Positions 1 to 8,423 of a stretch of 17,544 nucleotides of DNA are shown here, piece after piece. Made by a program: the position numbers and the translations under genes. The stretch covers positions 1-17,544 of the forward strand of contig CAZLLV010000249.1 in the NCBI GenBank assembly GCA_964560325.1. Reading direction: 5' to 3'. Within the stretch, counting starts at the first letter, position 1, and each line of letters opens with the position of its first letter. The notes below the pieces were generated by a model. It searched no databases. It worked only from the letters and a program-made list of their open reading frames with translations, and was not told the origin of the DNA. This DNA comes from CAZLLV01 sp964560325 (GTDB lineage: Bacteria; Acidobacteriota; Thermoanaerobaculia; Multivoradales; DATKCC01).

Positions 1-878
1 AAGGTCTTGTGGAGGTTCATGTGGAGGACGTCGATCCCCATGTCGCCCGGGCGCGCCTTGCCGACGAAGGCGTTGAAGTTGGCGCCGTCGCAGTAGAGGA
101 AGCCCCCCTTGCCGTGCACGATGTCGGCGATCTGGCGGATCTGGTCCTCGAACACGCCGAGGGTGTTCGGCGCCGTCAGCATGAGCGCCGCCACCTCGTC
201 GGTCATCTCCCGCTCGAGGTCGGCGAGGTCGAGGGTGCCGCGCGCGTTCGACAGCAGCTCCTTGACCTCGAAGCCGGCGAAGCGGGCCGAGGCCGGGTTG
301 GTGCCGTGAGCCGAGTCGGGGATCAGCACGTATTTGCGGTTCTCGCCCCGGCGGTCGATCGCCGCGCGGGCCATGAGGATCCCCGCGAACTCCCCCTGCG
401 CGCCCGCCGCCGGGTGGAGCGAGACCCGGTCGAGGCCGGTCAGCGCGATCAGCGCCCGCTCCAGGTGCCAGCAGAGCTCCAGGTTCCCCTGCACCGTCGA
501 GGCGGGCTGGAGCGGATGGCTGCCGGCGAAGCCGGGGAGGCGCGCCATGTCCTCGTTGATCCGCGGGTTGTACTTCATGGTGCAGCTTCCGAGCGGGTAG
601 AGCCCGAGGTCGACCGAGTAGTTCTTCCGCGAGATGCGCGTGAAGTGGCGCACCACGTCGACCTCGGAGAGCTCCGGCATGCCCTCGACCTCGTCGCGCA
701 GCAGGCCGTCGGGGAGAAGCTCTTCGAGCGGCCGCTCGTCGACCCCGGCGTCGGGGACCACGACGCCGAGGCGCCCCGGGCTCGACCGGTCGAACAGCAG
801 CCCCTCCTCCTGCCACGCCACCCGCGGGAAGCGGCGGTCGTCTTGCCTCGGGGCTCCGCTGCCTGTCGCTTCGCTCAT
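1..878 (-). CDS. gcvPB: Glycine dehydrogenase (decarboxylating) subunit 2, P-protein beta chain, partial
   Basis: PLP-binding half of the split P-protein. With GcvPA it decarboxylates glycine and transfers the aminomethyl group to the lipoyl arm of GcvH in the cytoplasm. The reading frame starts at an ATG (876-878) 8 nt after GAGGAG and gives MSEATGSGAPRQDDRR..., followed by typical family stretches: YPLGSCTMKYNPR, SLHPAAGAQGE, IPDSAHGTNPASA and DGANFNAFVG. It reaches MNLHKT at the window edge. The Lys of that motif (about residue 291, bases 6-8) is the expected Schiff-base lysine. About 292 residues are visible of a family length near 480-500, so the C-terminal third lies to the left of the window. 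It is the last visible gene of the gcvT-gcvH-gcvPA-gcvPB operon, 37 bp after the gcvPA stop. No defect is seen. Confidence 0.95.
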   Translation of the reverse strand, partial: MSEATGSGAPRQDDRRFPRVAWQEEGLLFDRSSPGRLGVVVPDAGVDERPLEELLPDGLLRDEVEGMPELSEVDVVRHFTRISRKNYSVDLGLYPLGSCTMKYNPRINEDMARLPGFAGSHPLQPASTVQGNLELCWHLERALIALTGLDRVSLHPAAGAQGEFAGILMARAAIDRRGENRKYVLIPDSAHGTNPASARFAGFEVKELLSNARGTLDLADLEREMTDEVAALMLTAPNTLGVFEDQIRQIADIVHGKGGFLYCDGANFNAFVGKARPGDMGIDVLHMNLHKT

Positions 879-915
879 CGCGTCGTCTCCTCGCTCCACG
901 TCCGCTCCGCCTCGT

Positions 916-2313
916 TCAGCCCACTGCCGGGGCCGTCGCCACGCGCTCGCCGAGCGCTTCCACCAGCCGGTCGATCTCCTCCGGCGGGTTCGCCTCGGTC
1001 ACCGCCAGCACGAAGCAGTCGTCGAGATCCGGGTAGTCCGGCCCGAGCGCCACGCCGGCGAGGATGCCGTCGCCTTCGAGCTCGGCCAGCAGGTCCGCCA
1101 CCGGCCGCTCGGCGCGCACCACGAATTCGTTGAAGCCGGGCGCTTCGAAGGCCAGCGACAGGCCGTCGATCGCCGCCAGCCGGCGCCGGAGGGCCGCCGC
1201 GCGCTGGAGGTTGACCTCCGCCAGGCGCCGCAGCCCCTGCCGGCCGTGAAGCGCCAGGTAGACCGTGGCGCCGAGCGCGCAGAGCGCCTGGTTGGTGCAG
1301 ATGTTCGAGGTCGCCTTCTCGCGCCGGATGTGCTGCTCTCGGGTCGAGAGCGTCAGCACCCAGGCGCGCTTGCCGTCGGCGTCGACCGTCTCGCCGGCGA
1401 GGCGGCCGGGCATCGCCCGCTTGTGCTGCTCGCGCGCGGCCATGAACCCGAGGTAGGGGCCGCCGTAGGAGAGCGGCAGGCCGAACGACTGCGCCTCGCC
1501 CACCGCGATGTCGCAGCCGGCCGCGCCGGGGGAAGCCAGGAGCGCCATCGAGAGCGCCTCGGCCACCACCGCGATCGAGAGCGCGCCGGCGCCGTGGGCG
1601 ATCTCGGTCGCCGGCCCCCACGGCTCGACGACGCCGAAGTAGTTGGGCGACTGGACCGCGACGCAGATCGTGTCGTCGTCGACCGCCGCTTCGAGCGCCG
1701 CCCGGTCGGTGCGCCCGTGCTCGTCCCAGCCGACCTCGACCACTTCCAGGTCGAGGTTGGAGACGTAGGAGAGGAGCACCGCCCGGTACTGCGGGTGGAT
1801 CGCCCGCGAGACCACGACCTTCTTGCGCTTCTTCTGGATGCGGTCGGCCATCAGGACCGCCTCGGCGAAGGCGGAGGCCCCCTCGTAGAGCGAGGCGTTC
1901 GCCACGTCGAGCCCGGTCAGCAGGCAGATGAAGGTCTGGAACTCGAAGATCGCCTGGAGCGTTCCCTGGCTCATCTCCGGCTGGTACGGCGTGTAGACGG
2001 TCAGGAACTCGCCGCGCAGGAGCAGGTGGTCGACGACCGCCGGCACGTCGTGGCGGTAGGCGCCGGCGCCGAGGAACGAGACGAGGTCGCGGCCGCCCAC
2101 CCGGTTGCGCTTCTCGAGCCCGGAGAACCGCGCCCGGAGCTGCGCGTCCGAGAGCGGCCCCTCGAAGTCGAGCGGCGCGTCTAGCATCATATCGCCGAGG
2201 CCGGCGAACAGGTCGTCGACCGAGGCCACGCCCAGGACCTCCAGCATCTCGCGGAGGTCGTCCTCTCCGGTCGAGAGGTAGCGGTGGGGCGGGCGCGGAT
2301 CACTCGTCGCCAC
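916..2313 (-). CDS. gcvPA: Glycine dehydrogenase (decarboxylating) subunit 1, P-protein alpha chain
   Basis: Non-PLP-binding partner subunit of the split P-protein, 465 aa, close to the usual 440-450 aa. The diagnostic block FLGAGAYRHDVPAVVDHLLL is followed by YTPYQPEMSQGTLQAIFEFQT (about residues 80-130). Further on are SLYEGASAFAEAV, a PNYFGVVEP segment and EKATSNICTNQAL near residue 330. It lacks the NLHKT lysine motif, as expected for the alpha chain. The chosen start is a GTG (2311-2313) preceded by GAGGAG about 10 nt upstream. It lies inside the end of gcvH, giving a 14-bp overlap in a different frame, which suggests translational coupling. The next gene, gcvPB, begins 37 bp after the stop. 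Function is secure; a start a few codons away cannot be excluded. Confidence 0.95.
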   Translation of the reverse strand: MATSDPRPPHRYLSTGEDDLREMLEVLGVASVDDLFAGLGDMMLDAPLDFEGPLSDAQLRARFSGLEKRNRVGGRDLVSFLGAGAYRHDVPAVVDHLLLRGEFLTVYTPYQPEMSQGTLQAIFEFQTFICLLTGLDVANASLYEGASAFAEAVLMADRIQKKRKKVVVSRAIHPQYRAVLLSYVSNLDLEVVEVGWDEHGRTDRAALEAAVDDDTICVAVQSPNYFGVVEPWGPATEIAHGAGALSIAVVAEALSMALLASPGAAGCDIAVGEAQSFGLPLSYGGPYLGFMAAREQHKRAMPGRLAGETVDADGKRAWVLTLSTREQHIRREKATSNICTNQALCALGATVYLALHGRQGLRRLAEVNLQRAAALRRRLAAIDGLSLAFEAPGFNEFVVRAERPVADLLAELEGDGILAGVALGPDYPDLDDCFVLAVTEANPPEEIDRLVEALGERVATAPAVG

Positions 2314-2686
2314 TGGCGATGTACTCCTCGTACTGCTCGGCGCTCATCAGCTCTTTCAGCTCGGCCTTGTCCGAGATCTTCATCCGGATCAGCCAGCCGT
2401 CGCCGTGCGGATCGTCGTTGAGCAGCTCGGGCTCGTCCTCGAGCGACGCGTTGACCTCGATCACCTCACCGGAGACCGGCGTGTAGACCTCCGCCACCGC
2501 CTTGACCGACTCGATGGTCCCCACCTCGTCGGTCGAATCGAAGCTCTGGCCCGCCTCGGGCAGCTCGACGAAGACGATCTCGCCCAACTCCTCCTGGGCG
2601 TACTCGGTGATCCCGAGGACGCAGGTGTCGCCCTCGACGCGGACCCACTCGTGATCCCGCGAATAGAGATAGTCGCTGGGGTACAT
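2300..2686 (-). CDS. gcvH: Glycine cleavage system H protein (lipoyl carrier)
   Basis: 128-aa lipoyl carrier that shuttles the aminomethyl group from the P-protein to the T-protein. The start MYPSDYLYSRDHEWVRVEGD is the typical H-protein beginning (HEW..), followed by GITEYAQEELGEIVFVELPE. The lipoylation site ESVKA has its acceptor at Lys62, and GDGWLIRMK sits near residue 96. The length matches the family. The ATG at 2684-2686 is preceded by a strong AGGAGG with 5 nt spacing. It lies 50 bp after the gcvT stop, with a GC-rich stem-loop in the gap, and its 3' end overlaps the GTG start of gcvPA. The lipoyl attachment enzymes (lipA/lipB or lplA) are not in this window. Confidence 0.97.
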   Translation of the reverse strand: MYPSDYLYSRDHEWVRVEGDTCVLGITEYAQEELGEIVFVELPEAGQSFDSTDEVGTIESVKAVAEVYTPVSGEVIEVNASLEDEPELLNDDPHGDGWLIRMKISDKAELKELMSAEQYEEYIASGDE

Positions 2687-2713
2687 GCTCTCCTCCTCGA
2701 CAGTCGGTTGGAG

Positions 2714-2731
2714 CGCCCGGTCTCCCGGGCG
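2714..2731 (-). other. Intercistronic stem-loop with GNRA-type loop between gcvT and gcvH
   Basis: On the transcribed strand the gap reads CGCCCGG-GAGA-CCGGGCG: a perfect 7-bp GC stem closed by a GAGA (GNRA) tetraloop. It starts 5 nt after the gcvT stop and ends 27 nt before the gcvH start. No U-tract follows, so it is not an intrinsic terminator. A role in mRNA stability or in setting the gcvT:gcvH ratio is inference. Confidence 0.55.
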
Positions 2732-2736
2732 GGTCG

Positions 2737-3876
<1,140 letters not shown>

Positions 3877-3911
3877 GGCTGGAGGGCCGCGGCGGTCGCG
3901 CCGGGGCGGCG

Positions 3912-3946
3912 AAAACCTATCACGCCTTCGGCTCGTCGGGAGGCGT
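3912..3946 (-). promoter_or_regulatory. Hairpin plus T-run and -10-like TAGGTT between the radical SAM gene and gcvT
   Basis: On the minus strand a perfect 6-bp inverted repeat, ACGCCT/AGGCGT (3941-3946 with 3922-3927, 13-nt loop), is followed by GATAGGTTTT. It can be read as a weak intrinsic terminator for the radical SAM gene just upstream. The only A/T-rich stretch here also contains TAGGTT (3914-3919), a TANNNT -10 candidate for gcvT about 37 nt before its ATG, without a recognisable -35. Both readings are tentative. Confidence 0.35.
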
Positions 3947-3965
3947 CTCGGGAGCGGAGCGGCGA

Positions 3966-5825
3966 TCAGCCGCCGACGAGCGAGGTGGCGCGCCGCGCGA
4001 GGCCGGCGAGCGGCCGCTTGACCGGGGCGATGAGCTTGCCCGGAACACCCCGGCCGAGGCGGTCGATCCGCTGCCACGCGTGCTTGACCGTCATGAACAG
4101 GCGCTCGCCGCGGGTGAAGGAGTGCTCGGCCTCGGTCTTCCGCACGATCGGGCAGGCCTCGGCCGCGAGGCAGTACTCGTGGAAGCGGCCGGCGGCGAGA
4201 TCGCGCCGGATGTCCTGGAGGAGCGGGCCGTTCCAGGTCTCCGCGTGCTCCTCCATCGGCGCGATCGGGCTCGACCCGTAGCAGCACGGCATGATCCCGC
4301 GGCGCAGGATGTAGAGGCTCTTCCAGGGCTCGGTGCAGAGCGGGACCTGCTCCTCGCCCAGGCTCGGGGGCGCCGCGGGCAGGACCGGCAGCGACACCTT
4401 TCCCGCGGGGGGAGCGACCGGCACCGGCGCTTCCGGGGCCGCCCCGGTCGCGACCGGGGCCCCGTTCGACGGCTTCGACCCGTTCGAGCCGTTCGACCCG
4501 TTCGATCCCTGGGCACCCTGGTGCTCGGCGTAGATCGCCGCGCCTTCCCGCCGGCCGCGCTCGTACTCGGCCGCGAAGCGGGACTCCATCGAGCCGCCGA
4601 AGTCCATCTGGTCGGAGAGCTCCACGCCGTAGAGCCGGCAGAGCTCGGCCGCCCGGCCGCTCGCCCGCACCAGCTCGTCCCAGGGGAGCAGCTCCTTGTC
4701 GTACTCGAAGTGGTGGCCGCCGCGCTCCCAGTCGAGCTCGGTCGACTGGTTGTAGTTGAGCGGCCGGAGCACCATCCGGTCGACCCCCAGCTCGGCGCAC
4801 AGGCGCACGAAGCCGGGCAGCTCGTGCAGGTTGACCCGCATCGGCATGAAGACCATGTGGACCTTCGGCAGCCCCGCCCGCCCACCCTTCGCGGGGATCA
4901 GTCGCCGCAGGTTGTCGAGGATGCGGTCGAACCTGGTGTTCCTCAGCTTGGCGTAGGTTTCGGCGGTCGCCGCGTCGAGCGAGATGTAGAGGTGGATGCG
5001 GCGGCCGAGGAGCTTCTGGATGTTCTTGTCGGTCAGGATCTGGCCGTTGGTGGCCATCTCCAGGCTCTTGCCCTGCTCACCGAAGGCGTCGAGCAGCTCG
5101 TCGAAGTTCTTCATCATGAACGGCTCGCCGATCGAGCAGTTCACGAGGTTCGCGGCGTTGTCGAAGAGCGGCCCCCAGGAGGCGAGCGTTTCGCGGTCGA
5201 ACGGCGCGTCGACCTTCTCGCCTTCGAGATCCTTGCTGAAGTCCCAGTCGCAGTAGACGCACGGCGGCTTGACGTTGCAGACGCCGTACATGTCGATCCC
5301 GAGGCTCCGCGGCGTCGACTCAAGGTCTTCGCGCCCGTCGAGCATCTCGCGCAGGTTGAGGACCGCGTTCGCCCGCTGCCGCTCGACGTGGGCGTGGCGC
5401 TCGGGGTCGGCGTGGAGCCGCGGCGCGCGCACCCGGACCGCGAGCTCGCGCGGGTCGCCCGGATGGTGCTCGTCGGGCAGCAGGCGGCTCGCCACGATCC
5501 GGACACCGGAGGCGCCGGCCGGCACCGGCAGCGACACCGGGCACCAGGCGTGGGCGAGCGGCAGCTCGTGGGTCCGCTCACCGATCTCGACCGCGAGGAC
5601 CTGGGAGAGGTCGTAGTAGGGGGAGAAGACGCCCATCTCGAGGAAGCGGGGCTCCTCGGACGGCTCGAGCTCCAAGGTCCCCTCGGACGCCATCCACCGA
5701 AATGCTTCCGAATCCTCCCGCTCCTCGCCATGGAAGCCGGCGCCGAACGCAACCGGATCGACAGGGATCGCCGCCGTGGCGGCGACCGGTTTCTGCCCTA
5801 CGTCTTCGTAGATGACCCTCAACAT
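3966..5825 (-). CDS. Radical SAM protein with CX5CX2C motif, N-terminal beta-rich domain and SPASM/twitch-like C-terminus
   Basis: 619 aa, function unknown. Residues ~1-150 form a predicted beta-rich region (WMASEGTLELEP..RFLEMGVFSPYYDLSQ..., ending GDPRELAVRVRAPRL). It resembles accessory beta-sandwich domains seen with polysaccharide enzymes, but that is recall only. A radical SAM core follows: GVCNVKPPCVYCDWDF carries Cys183, Cys189 and Cys192, which is CX5CX2C rather than the usual CX3CX2C. SIGEPFMM stands where the GGE-type SAM motif is expected, followed by MATNG and ISLDA. A low-complexity linker (GSNGSNGSNGSKPSNG then Ala/Pro, ~440-490) leads to CTEPW, PCCYG and later Cys552 and Cys558. 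This Cys pattern fits an auxiliary Fe-S cluster (SPASM/twitch). The ATG at 5823-5825 is preferred: AGGAG lies 6 nt upstream, while the in-frame ATG 30 bp earlier (5853-5855) has none. No peptide precursor gene is seen next to it. Family is firm; substrate is not known. Confidence 0.85.
   Translation of the reverse strand: MLRVIYEDVGQKPVAATAAIPVDPVAFGAGFHGEEREDSEAFRWMASEGTLELEPSEEPRFLEMGVFSPYYDLSQVLAVEIGERTHELPLAHAWCPVSLPVPAGASGVRIVASRLLPDEHHPGDPRELAVRVRAPRLHADPERHAHVERQRANAVLNLREMLDGREDLESTPRSLGIDMYGVCNVKPPCVYCDWDFSKDLEGEKVDAPFDRETLASWGPLFDNAANLVNCSIGEPFMMKNFDELLDAFGEQGKSLEMATNGQILTDKNIQKLLGRRIHLYISLDAATAETYAKLRNTRFDRILDNLRRLIPAKGGRAGLPKVHMVFMPMRVNLHELPGFVRLCAELGVDRMVLRPLNYNQSTELDWERGGHHFEYDKELLPWDELVRASGRAAELCRLYGVELSDQMDFGGSMESRFAAEYERGRREGAAIYAEHQGAQGSNGSNGSNGSKPSNGAPVATGAAPEAPVPVAPPAGKVSLPVLPAAPPSLGEEQVPLCTEPWKSLYILRRGIMPCCYGSSPIAPMEEHAETWNGPLLQDIRRDLAAGRFHEYCLAAEACPIVRKTEAEHSFTRGERLFMTVKHAWQRIDRLGRGVPGKLIAPVKRPLAGLARRATSLVGG
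4462..4506 (-). repeat. Five tandem 9-bp units encoding a Gly-Ser-Asn linker
   Basis: Five 9-bp units (ccgttcga plus a variable base, one unit diverged to ggcttcgac) lie head-to-tail inside the radical SAM gene and encode G-S-N repeats of the interdomain linker. The unit is a multiple of three, so copy-number change would keep the frame and only alter linker length. Confidence 0.8.
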
Positions 5826-5858
5826 GCTGGGCTCCTCGCGCGGCTCGTGAGACATCGC

Positions 5859-5903
5859 ACGATACCAGAGACTGCCGGGGCCGGCACGGAATCACCGGCC
5901 CCG
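5859..5903 (-). promoter_or_regulatory. Strong inverted repeat and -10-like element upstream of the radical SAM gene
   Basis: A perfect 9-bp GC stem, CGGGGCCGG/CCGGCCCCG (5876-5884 with 5895-5903, 10-nt loop), lies between the stop of the secreted-protein gene (5946) and the radical SAM start (5825). No U-tract follows on the minus strand, so it is at best a non-canonical terminator, and it could be an operator. TATCGT (5859-5864, TANNNT) follows it. A start about 7 nt further would give a leader of roughly 27 nt that carries the AGGAG site and excludes the upstream ATG. No -35 is evident. Confidence 0.4.
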
Positions 5904-5945
5904 AGCAGAAGGAGACGAGGAACTCGATCGGCTCCCGCGGATACG

Positions 5946-6686
5946 TCAGTATGTGAACGTGTAGACCGCGGGGAGAGACGACTGCCCTCCGTCGAAGACC
6001 GTCACGGTCCACTCGTAGCTGTGGCCGGAGACGTGTGCCCCCGACGGGGGGGCCGTAACCAACCAGCCGGGCGAGCAGCTCGGAAGGCTGGTGAAGCTAC
6101 CGTAGTACGAGACCCAGCCGATCGAGCTGTAGGCACCCGTGCCGGAGTCGTAGTAGCGGGCGGCCGTGACGTCGTAGAACCGTGACCACACGAAGGCCCA
6201 CGACGAATCGAAACAGGCACCCCAGATGCCGTCGCTCGCCGTACCGGACCAGCAGCTCGGGGGACCGCCGGTGCACGAGCTCGAGATCGCGACCGTCGGC
6301 CGCTGGACATCCCAGATATGGACATCCGTGTTGGTGAAGGTCGCGTCGGGCCAGAGGATGTAAGCCTCCGCGGTCTCGTCACCCGTCTGATCCGCCCAGT
6401 ACCAGGGTCCTTTCGTCGCGTCTCCGCTGGAGTTCGTGCAGATCCAACCGGGTGCGCTCGTCCACGCCCCCCCATTGCGGGAGATTTCGAGGGAGCCGCA
6501 CGTATTGGCCGGTCCATCGTCGATGGAGAAGTAAAGCGGCGGTCCATTCTTCCAAGTGATCGGATGACTGAACTCCGCGTCGCCGTTCGTCTGGGCCACC
6601 AGCGCTCCGGCTCCAACGGTCAGTGCAAGGCCAAGAGTGCAAGCCATGACTGTCATCTTCGTCCACGTTCTTCCTCTGTTTTGCAT
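5946..6686 (-). CDS. Secreted Trp- and Cys-rich protein of unknown function
   Basis: 246 aa, family not recognised. A signal peptide is clear: basic n-region (MQNRGRTWTK), hydrophobic stretch ~11-30, and cleavage likely near ALVA/Q at 31-32. The mature part has six Cys (63, 83, 138, 145, 158, 204), compatible with three disulfides, and is rich in Trp, Tyr, Gly, Ser and Thr (for example GPWYWADQTGDE, YYDSGTGAYSSIGWVSYYG). It ends in a beta-like AVYTFTY. Composition suggests an exported, extracytoplasmic beta-rich protein, possibly binding a ligand or surface; no catalytic motif is seen. The ATG (6684-6686) follows GAGGAGG with about 4 nt spacing. The gene is visibly less GC-rich and its codon choice less GC3-biased than its neighbours, which may indicate transfer or a fast-evolving gene. 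It is transcribed from its own promoter. Confidence 0.8.
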   Translation of the reverse strand: MQNRGRTWTKMTVMACTLGLALTVGAGALVAQTNGDAEFSHPITWKNGPPLYFSIDDGPANTCGSLEISRNGGAWTSAPGWICTNSSGDATKGPWYWADQTGDETAEAYILWPDATFTNTDVHIWDVQRPTVAISSSCTGGPPSCWSGTASDGIWGACFDSSWAFVWSRFYDVTAARYYDSGTGAYSSIGWVSYYGSFTSLPSCSPGWLVTAPPSGAHVSGHSYEWTVTVFDGGQSSLPAVYTFTY

Positions 6687-6739
6687 CGCCCCTCCTCGGG
6701 AAATGTTTCCTGCGCCCTCACGTCCTACGAGATTTTCGC

Positions 6740-6748
6740 ATTATAGCA
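6740..6748 (-). promoter_or_regulatory. Extended -10 promoter of the secreted-protein gene
   Basis: The minus strand reads TGC-TATAAT: a perfect -10 hexamer (6740-6745) with the extended TGn element (6746-6748). An A-rich stretch (AAATAAAAGATAG) lies directly upstream and could act like an UP element; no good -35 hexamer is present. The expected start near 6733 gives a leader of about 47 nt with a GAGGAGG site. This AT-rich island stands out in the window. The rest of the gap, 6749-6960, behind the porin stop, holds only weak GC hairpins and no clear terminator. Confidence 0.65.
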
Positions 6749-6960
6749 CTATCTTTTATTTGCGTGCTCGACTCGCGCAGGAACGGGCGAGAGAACCACA
6801 AAGCCGCGCGACGCTCCCACGCCGCGCGATCCGCCCGCCCTACGCGCTCACACCGCAGCCTCGCAGGAAGAGGTTCGGGTGGGGGCGCCCTTCCTCCCCG
6901 CGCAATCGGCACCGCGCCCTGCGGGGCGAGGTGGGTGGTTGGGGTTAGAGGGGCGATCCG

Positions 6961-8277
6961 TCAGAAGTCGATCTGGAACCGCATCTGGAAGGTGTCCACG
7001 GTGCCCACGTCGTCGCGGTCGGACATGACGTAGTTCGCCATCCAGCGGACGTTCGCGAACGGGTACCAGTTGACGCCGAAGGTCACGTCGTCGACCTCGC
7101 CGCCCGCGACCGGGCCGTCTTCGAGGTCGAGCGAGGAGTAGCGCAGGGCGATCTCCCAGGCACCGAATCCCCCGTCGCGCCACGGGCTCCGCGGCTTGAC
7201 GCGCCCGAACGAGCCCGCCTTGTACGGCCGGTGCTCGCCGGTCGGGAACCAGCTCCCGAAGACGTAGAAACCGTCCGCGTCGACGTCCGCGTTCCCGAGA
7301 CCGTCGGCCTGCGCGCTCACCCACTCGCCCTGCGCCGAGAACGGCCCGTGGACGACCGCCGCCTCGGCGTCGATCAGCGTCAGCCCGTCGGAGCCGAAAG
7401 CGCCGGTGTCGACGATACGCGGGGCGAGGTGGCTCTCCGGCCGGGATCGGAAACGCAGGCTGTCGTCGGTCGGCTCCCGCTCGCTCGCCGAGAGGCCCAG
7501 GTGGAGCAGACGCGAGCCGTCCTCGTTCGTCCACGGCACGCCGGTGACCCGGGCCGTCAGGTTCACCTCGTCGCGCTCGACCGCGTCGCCGAAATCGTCG
7601 GTGTCGCGGAAAGCGCCGACCGCCCAGGTGTAGCGCTCCCCGCCGTCGTGCAGCATGAAGCCGGTGTTCCTGGCGGGCGAGAACGCCTCGATCGGAAGCG
7701 CCCGCTCGAGGAACGTCAGGTACTTCGAGCTGGTCTGCTCCTCCAGGCTGAACGGCTCCTTGAAGTGGCCGACGCGCAGGCCGCCGACCGCGGGCAGGTC
7801 GATCAGCCCGAGGTAGACGTCCTTGAACTCCGCATCGCCGCCCGCGAAGTCGTACTGCGCCTTGAACTCGACCCGGTCGTAGAGCTCACCGGCGAAGAAG
7901 AGGCGCGCGCGGCGAAACTCGGTCCCCTCCTCGAACGGGCCGACCGCCGCCTCCAGGCCGTCCTCGGCGGAGTACCAGGCCCAGTCGTTCTGGATCCGGC
8001 CGCCGAGCTCGAGCACCAGGTCGCCGTCCGGGCTCGTCAGCTCGAAGCCGTTGCTCCATCCGAAGTCCCAGCCGGCGGGCTCGGCGTCCCCTTCCCCGTC
8101 CTCCTCCTCGGCCTCGGCGAGGCGGGCCTCCAGCTCGGCCACGCGCGCTTCGAGGCCGCGGCCACCCGCCGCCTCTCCTTCTTCCACCTCCTGCTCACGC
8201 TCCTGGGCGGCGAGCGGTGCGGCCGCCAGCCCCAGGCATAGACATCCGGTCAGAATCGCCAGAACGGTCCGGGTCAT
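6961..8277 (-). CDS. Phosphate-selective porin, OprP/OprO family (Porin_O_P)
   Basis: 438-aa outer-membrane beta-barrel. A signal peptide (MTRTVLAILTGCLCLGLAAAPLAAQ, cleavage after about residue 23-24) is followed by an acidic coiled-coil segment (GLEARVAELEARLAEAEEED, 41-60), common in such porins. The barrel then starts with LELGGRIQNDWAWY. Family blocks are FRRARLFFAGELYDRVEFKAQYDFA (121-145), FKDVYLGL, VGHFKEPFSLEEQTSSKYLTFLERALP and the ARNTGFML region. It ends in FQMRFQIDF, with the terminal Phe expected by the BAM machinery. The ATG at 8275-8277 is preferred over one 66 nt upstream because GAGGAG lies 6 nt before it and the signal peptide starts there. The family includes phosphate and polyphosphate channels but also broader anion or general porins. 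Phosphate specificity is supported here mainly by the Pho-box-like promoter and nearby phoBR. Confidence 0.9.
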   Translation of the reverse strand: MTRTVLAILTGCLCLGLAAAPLAAQEREQEVEEGEAAGGRGLEARVAELEARLAEAEEEDGEGDAEPAGWDFGWSNGFELTSPDGDLVLELGGRIQNDWAWYSAEDGLEAAVGPFEEGTEFRRARLFFAGELYDRVEFKAQYDFAGGDAEFKDVYLGLIDLPAVGGLRVGHFKEPFSLEEQTSSKYLTFLERALPIEAFSPARNTGFMLHDGGERYTWAVGAFRDTDDFGDAVERDEVNLTARVTGVPWTNEDGSRLLHLGLSASEREPTDDSLRFRSRPESHLAPRIVDTGAFGSDGLTLIDAEAAVVHGPFSAQGEWVSAQADGLGNADVDADGFYVFGSWFPTGEHRPYKAGSFGRVKPRSPWRDGGFGAWEIALRYSSLDLEDGPVAGGEVDDVTFGVNWYPFANVRWMANYVMSDRDDVGTVDTFQMRFQIDF

Positions 8278-8423
8278 CTCGGTCTCCTCGGTCGTGAAGT
8301 CGTTTCGTCGATCGCTCGGATCGCGGTTCCCGCGCGGTTCCACCCGCGCGTCCTGCCCTGCTGGGCCCGCGTACGTCCGGCGACGCGTTCGACGCCCGCC
8401 TCACGGAGCCCCCTCGACCGGGA

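Noticed and set aside
9..2184. Long plus-strand open frames (374 and 516 codons) opposite the gcvP genes
   Set aside because: Their translations are Arg/Glu/Val-rich low-complexity sequence typical of antisense frames in GC-rich DNA, and the minus strand encodes clear GcvPB and GcvPA.
3877..3965. Glycine riboswitch upstream of gcvT
   Set aside because: GCCGAAGGCG recalls part of the riboswitch consensus, but the gap is only 89 bp, the remaining conserved segments and the tandem aptamer are absent, and the match lies in a simple inverted repeat.
5876..5903. Canonical Rho-independent terminator after the secreted-protein gene
   Set aside because: The 9-bp stem is strong but no U-run follows on the minus strand, so it is recorded only as an inverted repeat of uncertain role.
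6749..6960. Terminator or small gene between the porin stop and the secreted-protein promoter
   Set aside because: Only short GC hairpins such as CGCCC/GGGCG without a T-run, and no open frame with a ribosome site and plausible composition.
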